Position numbers and translations under genes: made by a program. Below are positions 59,689-64,000 of a DNA stretch of 64,000 nucleotides, piece by piece. Origin of the DNA: Caldicellulosiruptor saccharolyticus DSM 8903 (lineage in GTDB: Bacteria > Bacillota > Thermoanaerobacteria > Caldicellulosiruptorales > Caldicellulosiruptoraceae); assembly GCF_000016545.1 (NCBI RefSeq), contig NC_009437.1, positions 2,185,394 through 2,249,393 on the forward strand. The letters run 5' to 3'. Numbering within the stretch: position 1 is the first letter of the stretch; every line of letters begins with the position of its first letter. The notes beneath the pieces are model-generated. The model was not told the origin of the DNA. It ran no database searches and saw only the letters and a list, made by a program, of their open reading frames with translations.

Positions 59689-59753
59689 GCCATCCTCCTT
59701 AGTTACGTGTTTTTAGTCTTCTCTTGCTATAATTTTACCTTAAGGAGGATGGC
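59689..59753 (-). promoter_or_regulatory. Inverted repeat able to hide the transposase ribosome site
   Basis: In the minus transcript 59753-59741 (GCCATCCTCCTTA) is the exact complement of 59701-59689, which contains the AAGGAGG ribosome site and ends next to the start codon. Transcripts entering from outside the IS would carry both arms and fold; one starting in the 39-nt spacer would not. Similar protection from read-through is known in IS10 and IS200. Confidence 0.65.
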
Positions 59754-59794
59754 TTTTTATATATATCTATTTATTGTCTTTTCTGTTAATCTGT

Positions 59795-59806
59795 TTTATT
59801 CAACAA
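59795..59806. repeat. IS right terminal inverted repeat
   Basis: TTTATTCAACAA, exact reverse complement of the left repeat at 58698-58709. Confidence 0.8.
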
Positions 59807-59807
59807 G

Positions 59808-60443
59808 CTAATTTAATACTCTCTCAAAATAATCATACTTGCTCTTTATTTTTTCATCTTCTTTCTTAAATTCCTCATAAGTTATTTGACCATCAATAAA
59901 ATCTGCGAACAATTTCTCAACTTTATCATTTGGATACAAATCATCTAACGCAATGAATCTATTCTCTCTATCTTCTAAAAATGCCCTAAACTTTTCAAAG
60001 AATAAGTTTATATGGCTTAACAAATGATAAATTAAATCAGTAATAAATTCTCTATTTCTTTCTGGTTCATGAGCAAAGAAGTAAACTATGGCAGTATTAA
60101 CTAACAAAGGTTCTAATACCTGTTCAATAAATGTTGCAACTTTTTTTTCAATTTTTTCATCCGAAATTACATAAGGTAGATTTTCAACTACAAATCTCTC
60201 AAACTTTGTTCTCTTGGAAAATTGTTCTTCTACTGTCCTATACTCACTCCTACCAATAAGATAATCAACTGTGACACCAAAATAGTCTGCAATTTTAAGT
60301 AATGTGTCAAAATTAGGTTCTCTATGTCCATTCTCATAATTCGCTATGGTTTGTGTTGAAACACCTAAAATTTCTGCCAAATCACTTCTTGAAATATTCT
60401 TTTCTTCTCTAAGCTCTTTAAGTCTAAATCTAAATAAATTCAC
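59808..60443 (-). CDS. XRE-family HTH regulator, truncated by the IS
   Basis: The 211 residues start with a Cro/C1-type HTH (about 5-62: LKELREEKNISRSDLAEILGVS, IANYENGHREP, YFGVTVDYLIGRSE). A helical domain follows (about 75-211), probably for dimerisation. The stop TAG is supplied by the end of the IS, which removes about 70 C-terminal residues. The HTH is intact, so DNA binding may survive. A promoter and three related operator-like sites lie just upstream, as in phage repressor regions. It faces the element's excisionase and replication genes. Confidence 0.87.
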   Translation of the reverse strand: MNLFRFRLKELREEKNISRSDLAEILGVSTQTIANYENGHREPNFDTLLKIADYFGVTVDYLIGRSEYRTVEEQFSKRTKFERFVVENLPYVISDEKIEKKVATFIEQVLEPLLVNTAIVYFFAHEPERNREFITDLIYHLLSHINLFFEKFRAFLEDRENRFIALDDLYPNDKVEKLFADFIDGQITYEEFKKEDEKIKSKYDYFERVLN

Positions 60444-60462
60444 TCAACCACCACCAAAAACT

Positions 60463-60523
60463 ATTCGTTTAGTTTTTATTATAGAACAAACTTAGAGAAT
60501 TAACAATATCAAACTAAATGAAT
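60463..60523 (-). promoter_or_regulatory. XRE regulator promoter with three operator-like sites
   Basis: On the minus strand TTGTTA (60501-60506), 17 bp, TATAAT (60478-60483). Three 13-bp sites related to ATTCATTTAGTTT occur: 60511-60523 just upstream of the -35, 60488-60500 inside the spacer (10 of 13 matching), and 60463-60475 inverted, just after the -10 (12 of 13). The arrangement suggests autoregulation. Confidence 0.6.
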
Positions 60524-60549
60524 TTCACAATAAAAATTTAAACTATCTA

Positions 60550-60577
60550 TTTACAAATACATTTGGTTTGATATAAT
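60550..60577 (+). promoter_or_regulatory. Rightward promoter of the element
   Basis: TTTACA (60550-60555), 16 bp, TATAAT (60572-60577), divergent from the XRE promoter and about 70 bp ahead of the excisionase remnant. Confidence 0.5.
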
Positions 60578-60644
60578 AAAATTATAAAACAGATTGAATA
60601 GTTTTGAATAGTTTTCTTTAAAACATTAAGAAGAGGTGTTCTCA

Positions 60645-60862
60645 ATGGAAATTTATATCCACAAAAACAAAAAGAAAAAATAGAAAAATTGACAATATCT
60701 ATCAAGGGAGCTGTCCAAATGCTGGGTATTAGCTATAACGTCATGCTTACCTTGATGCATAGAAAAGACTTCTCCAAAATCTTAGCTGGGCAGCGAAGAA
60801 TCTTAATCCCTAAGGAAGTTTTCATTAAATGGGTCAATGAACAGGCTTGCCGGAATAAATAA
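60645..60862 (+). pseudogene. Excisionase-like HTH protein, frameshifted
   Basis: The ATG at 60645 has an AGAGGTG site but its frame stops after 12 codons. One base later in phase the frame reads NLYPQKQKEKIEKLTISIKGAVQMLGISYNV and on to IPKEVFIKWVNEQACRNK at 60862, a MerR-like/helix-turn-helix excisionase type of about 72 residues. One A missing near 60650 explains the break. A TTG at 60689 could start a 57-residue product but lacks a ribosome site. Confidence 0.65.
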
Positions 60863-60874
60863 CAGATACCTACC

Positions 60875-60976
60875 ATGTTCAAGCTATCCCCTTTCTTCTC
60901 TTTGTTCGCTGCCTTGTTCGGGAATCGGCAAGGTGGCTTGGCTGGTGTTTTTGAAAAAGAAGGAGGAAAGTATTGA
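60875..60976 (+). CDS. Short open frame, uncertain
   Basis: Thirty-three codons (MFKLSPFFSLFAALFGNRQ start, EKEGGKY end) with a hydrophobic first half. Its TGA overlaps the ATG of the next gene, and that gene's AAGGAGG site lies within it. It has no ribosome site of its own. It may be a leader peptide or chance. Confidence 0.2.
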   Translation: MFKLSPFFSLFAALFGNRQGGLAGVFEKEGGKY

Positions 60977-61569
60977 TGGGGAAAATAGTAAATCAAGAGG
61001 CAGTAGAAGTAGTCATTGGTGCTATGTTGTTTAGCAAAGAAGCAATATCAGAGGTTACAGGAATTTTAACAAAAGAAGATTTTGCAACTCCACAGCTAAG
61101 AGAAGTTTTTGCTGCCGTATTAGAACTTTTTGAAGAAGACAAGCCGGTAGATATCATAACTGTAGCTGAAAGACTGAGAGAAAGAGGAACATTTGAAGAA
61201 GTTGGTGGAAATGAGTATCTGACAAACCTAGCGATAAATACTCCGACGACAGCAAATGTTATGTATTATGCAAAGATAGTTAAAGAAAAATCATTGTTAA
61301 GACAGATAGCTTCAAAGAACAAAGAGTTAACAGCAGTAATAGAAATGGGAGATTTAGAAGCAGCTAAGCTTATTGCGGAAGAAATTACAGTTTTAACCGA
61401 AAAGAAAATTGGATATAACACTATAAAAGCTTTAATCATTTCAGAAGCTGCAGAAAAAGACAAACAACAAGGCGCACATCTTTGGTTGGTTGAAAATTTT
61501 ATACCCCAAAAAGGACTTGTAATTTTTTCGGGAAGACCAAAACATGGTAAAACCACTGTGCTTTTATAA
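60976..61569 (+). pseudogene. DnaB-N / RepA-like replication protein, 5' fragment
   Basis: The ATG at 60976 has an AAGGAGGAAA site. Residues 1-110 resemble the N-terminal domain of DnaB helicase (NQEAVEVVIGAMLFSKEAI, PQLREVFAAVLELFEEDKPVDIITVAERLRERG, INTPTTANVMYYAKIVKE). A linker follows, then the start of a RecA-like ATPase with the Walker A FSGRPKHGKTT near 186. The frame ends right after the P-loop at 61569. The next fragment continues in another frame after an apparent loss of two bases near 61565. In intact elements this is one protein acting in element replication. Confidence 0.8.
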
Positions 61570-62086
61570 AATTATTGCTGATTTAGTGTCAGGTAGACCT
61601 TGTTTTGGACGTGCAACAAAAACCGCTAAAGTTTTATGGTTGACCTATGAAAACTCTTATACAGCAATTGAACAAGGTCTTTTAAGTCATAATTGTACAA
61701 ATCTTGACAGTATATTAACAATTGACTTAACAGGACAGAAAGAAATGTTAAATGTTGAAACACTTGTAAAGGTAGCAAAAGAAAATAACTGTGGCTTAAT
61801 TATCTTAGAACCAATGACAGCATTAAGTGAATTAGCTAAACTTGGACAGTTTAATAAACTCTCTTACGAATCCATATACGCTATTTTAATACCAATAATG
61901 CAAGTCATGAAAAAAGAAGAACTATGTCTCATCTGTGTAAGGCATAGCAGCAAAGGGAAGGGAACATTAAATGACATAAACGATATTATAGATGCACCGA
62001 TGGGGTCAACTGCTTTTGCAGCAGCTGCAGATGCATTAATTGGTTTTGGATTACCACCAAATGCAGATAAAAAGTACACAGCGTAG
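61544..62086 (+). pseudogene. RepA-like ATPase, middle fragment
   Basis: From about 61568 the frame gives the rest of the AAA/RecA core: VLWLTYENS with the Walker B-like acidic residue, GLIILEPMTALSEL, VRHSSKGKG and GSTAFAAAADALIGFG, matching the plasmid/phage RepA (AAA_25) family. The first eight codons overlap the 5' fragment in the wrong frame and are not part of the ancestral protein. It stops at a TAG at 62084 where a one-base shift would continue with RIMATGRDVRLD. Confidence 0.75.
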
Positions 62087-62575
62087 GATTATGGCAACTG
62101 GTCGTGATGTGCGACTTGATTGTTTACTTGATTATGACCTTGAAAAAACTGCTATTTAGAATTAGGGGAAGTATCAATAGAAAAGCAATTATCGGAATTG
62201 GAAAATAAAGTTTATGAGTATGTTAAAAACAACACTGCTGTAACCCCTAAAGAAATTGCTAAAAACACAGGATTAAAAGAAGGAAGTATAATAAGTGCTT
62301 TACATCGATTAGTGGAAAAGGGATTAGTGATAAAAATATCGGGGTATTACTCACTGTCTGTTAATAGTAACTCTAAAAATAATAATACTGCAACAGTTGC
62401 AACATCTGCAACACCTGCAACACTTGCAACAGTTGCAACAGATGATAAATCGTTGCAAGACGTTGCAGATAATTTGCAACGGTCTAAAAAAATAAGAATT
62501 CGCAAGGCTTTGAGAGTAATAAAACAACCATCGTTGCAAATGTTGCAAGCGTTGCAAAAACAGAAGTTAATATAG
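62087..62575 (+). pseudogene. RepA-like protein, 3' fragments with winged helix
   Basis: First RIMATGRDVRLDCLLDYDLEKTAI (to 62157), the usual end of RepA ATPases, then after another shift LELGEVSIEKQLSELENKVYEYVKNN leading into a winged-helix domain (VTPKEIAKNTGLKEGSIISALHRLVEKGLV). The frame from 62198 to 62575 is intact. After the wHTH comes a Thr/Ala/Val repeat coded by the 9-bp array. A further shift between 62485 and 62520 is likely, since the alternative frame reads TIVANVASVAKTEVNIAYANN. Confidence 0.65.
62388..62557. repeat. 9-bp-phased array of palindromic TTGCAA
   Basis: YTGCAACAN units start at 62388, 62397, 62406, 62415, 62424 and 62433 with exact 9-bp spacing. TTGCAA or a one-base variant recurs at 62453, 62463 and 62474, then at 62534, 62543 and 62552 with 9-bp spacing again. 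TTGCAA is its own reverse complement. It encodes a VAT-type linker, but could also be an iteron-like binding array at the end of a Rep-type gene. Confidence 0.75.
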
Positions 62576-62711
62576 CATATGCTAATAATGTCAAGTCGAT
62601 TAATAAAAAAATAAAAAAATAGAAGTTGATAGAGCAAAAAACAAAATTGCAATTCACACAACCGAAAGACTTACAACTAAAGAATTAGATGAGTTATTAA
62701 AACATCAAAAA

Positions 62712-62894
62712 ATGCCATGTCTAAAATGCGGGAAAGAAGTGGCTTACGTAGCAGCAATCGATGGTTATTATTGCGACGCTTGTCAAGACATAATTACAGT
62801 AGAAGTAAAACAATATGAACTCTATCCTGTATACAGGTACAAGACAGAGAAAAATTCTGAAGATAAAACCACCAACACAATGGCAGCTATTTAA
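62712..62894 (+). CDS. Small zinc-ribbon protein of the element
   Basis: Sixty residues with two CxxC pairs, CLKCGKE at 3-9 and CDACQD at 21-26, a likely zinc ribbon. The same frame is open upstream to 62607 (KIEVDRAKNKIAIHTTERLTTKELDELLKHQK) without a start codon, and there is no ribosome site at the ATG at 62712. It may therefore be the tail of the broken upstream protein, shifted in an A run near 62615. Function unknown. Confidence 0.45.
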   Translation: MPCLKCGKEVAYVAAIDGYYCDACQDIITVEVKQYELYPVYRYKTEKNSEDKTTNTMAAI

Positions 62895-62941
62895 CAATTT
62901 AAACAAAGCTCAAATTCTTCATTAGAAAGGAGATGTTTTTA

Positions 62942-63118
62942 ATGCCCAAGAAAGTTGTGATTGACCTTGAGGAACTGGAGAGATTTTTAGACTATATGAA
63001 TGACAAAGTTTATGAGGGTTTCAAAAAAGAAACAACAAAAGCAGTGAGAGAGTTTATTGAAGACATTAGAAAACGCAATATGCTTACAACTAACAAGAAA
63101 AACTTAAAACAAAATTAG
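62942..63118 (+). CDS. Small hypothetical protein
   Basis: Fifty-eight residues, MPKKVVIDLEELERFLDYM at the start, highly charged and probably all-helical. The ATG at 62942 has a strong AAAGGAGATG site. No known family recognised. It is the last plus-strand gene seen in the element, facing hicB. Confidence 0.55.
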   Translation: MPKKVVIDLEELERFLDYMNDKVYEGFKKETTKAVREFIEDIRKRNMLTTNKKNLKQN

Positions 63119-63155
63119 TGGTCAAGAAATTAACTTTATAAGTTGAAAATATCTT

Positions 63156-63572
63156 TCATGCATTTTTTCGCTCTTTAATTCCAAGTTTTTCTTTCAAAGC
63201 TTGTTGCAAAACCTGCGAAAAATTAATATGTGCCTCTTCAGCTGCCCTGCTTAACCATCTTGGCAGTGTCACCGTTTTATTTACGCTTTTGTTAGCCATC
63301 TCTTCCCTAACAGGTGGCATATAAGCGATGATTGGAACTACAAAAGCACCTTTTGAAACATTCAATTTTTCTGGTGGTGTAGGTTCAGGAATTTCTTCTC
63401 CATCTTCTTCTAAGCCAAAGATATGTAGCTCCAAAGCTTCTTTTGCCATGTATAAAGCTTCTTCAAGATTTTTACCTTCTGTTATACAACCGGGTAAGTC
63501 TGGAAATGTAACAACATAACCTTCTTTTTCTGCCGGTTCAAATATAGCTGGGAAAATATACTTATCTTTCAT
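63156..63572 (-). CDS. hicB: HicB-type antitoxin
   Basis: The 138 residues have a HicB RNase-H-like degenerate domain (YIFPAIFEPAEKEGYVVTFPDLPGCITEGKNLEEALYMAKEAL) and a C-terminal DNA-binding part (KTVTLPRWLSRAAEEAHINFSQVLQQALKEKL). The ATG at 63570-63572 follows GGAAGGA; the frame opens at 63593. It would neutralise HicA and repress the operon, but its hicA partner 22 bp upstream carries a stop codon. The gene itself looks intact. Confidence 0.9.
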   Translation of the reverse strand: MKDKYIFPAIFEPAEKEGYVVTFPDLPGCITEGKNLEEALYMAKEALELHIFGLEEDGEEIPEPTPPEKLNVSKGAFVVPIIAYMPPVREEMANKSVNKTVTLPRWLSRAAEEAHINFSQVLQQALKEKLGIKERKNA

Positions 63573-63594
63573 TGTTCCTTCCCTCTTGTTCAAT

Positions 63595-63777
63595 TTATTT
63601 TAATCCTGCCTGCTTGAGAATGTTATTGAGTGTTTTTGGGTCAAGGTCTTTATTATGAAATGGAACTGTTACTAATCCTTTTTTCACAGGATGTCTAAAT
63701 TGTTTATGTGAACCTCTCTACCTTACTTCATACCAGCCATCTTCTTTAAGTATTTTTATCAATTCTTTTGGTTTCAA
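63595..63777 (-). pseudogene. hicA: HicA-type mRNA interferase, amber-interrupted
   Basis: From a TTG at 63775-63777 with a GAGGTGGAG site the frame reads MKPKELIKILKEDGWYEVR, then TAG (63718-63720), then RGSHKQFRHPVKKGLVTVPFHNKDLDPKTLNNILKQAGLK to the stop. HicA proteins normally have Gln or similar at that place (VRQxGSHxxF), so a CAG-to-TAG change is the simple explanation. The catalytic His (GSHKQF) lies after the stop. The toxin should be inactive unless an amber suppressor exists. Confidence 0.82.
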
Positions 63778-63800
63778 TACATCTCCACCTCATAAAAATT

Positions 63801-63831
63801 ATTTTAACACGTGTCAATAACACGTGTCAAT
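63801..63831 (-). promoter_or_regulatory. hicAB promoter with tandem palindromic operators
   Basis: On the minus strand TTGACA (63825-63830), 18 bp, TAAAAT (63801-63806). The 13-bp unit AACACGTGTCAAT occurs twice head to tail (63806-63818 and 63819-63831). Each unit holds the perfect palindrome ACACGTGT, placed between and over the promoter boxes, as expected for HicB autorepression. Confidence 0.7.
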
Positions 63832-64000
63832 AATATTTGCCATGAATAATCTTTGAGTATAGCCCCCCCACCTTGGCAGAGAACAAAGCCACTGGGAACC
63901 GGCGGGCCCAGCTCCAAAAACCTGCACCTTACACGCACACGAGCGGGGTTAAAAATTTCTAAAAACAAGCAAAATTTTGTATTTTGATTCAAAAAGTCAA
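63832..64000. other. Gene-free right end with a GC-rich block
   Basis: No convincing gene. From about 63860 to 63950 the sequence is clearly GC-rich (runs such as CCCCCCC, CGGCGGGCCC and GAGCGGGG) in contrast to its surroundings. Its nature cannot be judged at the window edge. Confidence 0.4.

Larger units (their letters stand above)
58695..59810 (-). mobile_element. IS element, about 1.1 kb, DDE (IS4/IS5-like)
   Basis: It carries one transposase gene and has 12-bp terminal inverted repeats TTGTTGAATAAA at 58698-58709 and 59795-59806, set 3-4 bp in from the inferred ends. The 11-bp direct repeat ATTTAATACTC flanks it at 58684-58694 and 59811-59821. It sits within the XRE regulator gene. The family is assigned from the transposase only. 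Confidence 0.85.

Noticed and set aside
61266-62079. Minus-strand open frames opposite the RepA-like gene
   Set aside because: They are mirror frames of a recognisable, though broken, plus-strand protein and lack ribosome sites.
62388-62557. CRISPR array
   Set aside because: The units are 9 bp with no unique spacers of typical length, and no cas genes are near.
62347-62661. Cys-rich minus-strand frames over the TTGCAA array
   Set aside because: The cysteines come from the repeated TTGCAA read in reverse; no start signal and no family likeness.
63880-63925. Second attachment site (copy of the tRNA-Thr 3' end)
   Set aside because: Only AGCTCCA is shared with the tRNA end; too short to claim. 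The true site, if any, is probably outside the window.
63804-63992. 62-codon open frame on the minus strand at the right end
   Set aside because: It covers the GC-rich block and the hicAB operators, has no ribosome site and resembles no family.

Overview
The window is AT-rich, densely packed bacterial chromosome. Gene content and order point to a low-GC Gram-positive anaerobe: hfq-miaA-mutL-mutS-miaB, rimP-nusA-rnpM-infB-rbfA-nrnA-truB-ribF-rpsO-pnp, and yicC-remA-gmk-rpoZ-coaBC-priA-def-fmt-rsmB-rlmN-prpC-prkC-rsgA-rpe. Other signs are tandem CtsR boxes in front of a heat-shock operon, an alpha/beta-type SASP, and Pta-AckA with ferredoxin-dependent 2-oxoacid oxidoreductases. A thermophilic Caldicellulosiruptor-like organism is my best guess, but the genus rests on recall and not on a search.

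Layout. 1-3.9 kb holds ackA (cut by the window edge), pta, lexA, a PLP lyase-fold protein and hfq. 3.9-10.7 kb is the tRNA-modification and mismatch-repair operon. 10.9-16.6 kb has a SASP gene and an aryl-2-oxoacid module (ACT protein, two PaaK-type ligases flanking IorA/IorB). 16.7-22.2 kb has clpB, hsp20 under two CtsR boxes, nrdR and a diguanylate cyclase. 22.4-27.8 kb has malic enzyme, rarA, glyA and a split ThrE-type exporter. 27.8-38.1 kb is the translation/RNA operon, with leader structures before rpsO and rimP. 38.1-52.4 kb is one long housekeeping operon from yicC down to rpe. 52.5-56.4 kb is an unusual trio: a hydantoinase/oxoprolinase-family ASKHA protein, a class-I HDAC-like deacetylase with a Cys-rich tail, and a DUF89 protein.

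From a tRNA-Thr(CGT) at 56.5 kb to the right edge lies a decaying integrated element. Its integrase carries four frameshifts, its excisionase one, and a DnaB-N/RepA-like replication protein several. Its XRE regulator is cut in two by an IS element with an apparent 11-bp target duplication, and its HicA toxin is stopped by an in-frame amber codon beside an intact HicB. Almost all coding damage in the window lies in this last 8 kb; the first 56 kb shows none. This argues for real decay rather than sequencing error.

The most interesting points are: the hydantoinase-HDAC-DUF89 neighbourhood; the reconstruction of the IS insertion; an RBS-sequestering 13-bp inverted repeat in the IS; the operator array of the XRE repressor; a 9-bp-phased TTGCAA array at the end of the Rep-like gene; and lexA and its convergent neighbour ending in one perfect palindrome, so that both proteins end in IRRM.
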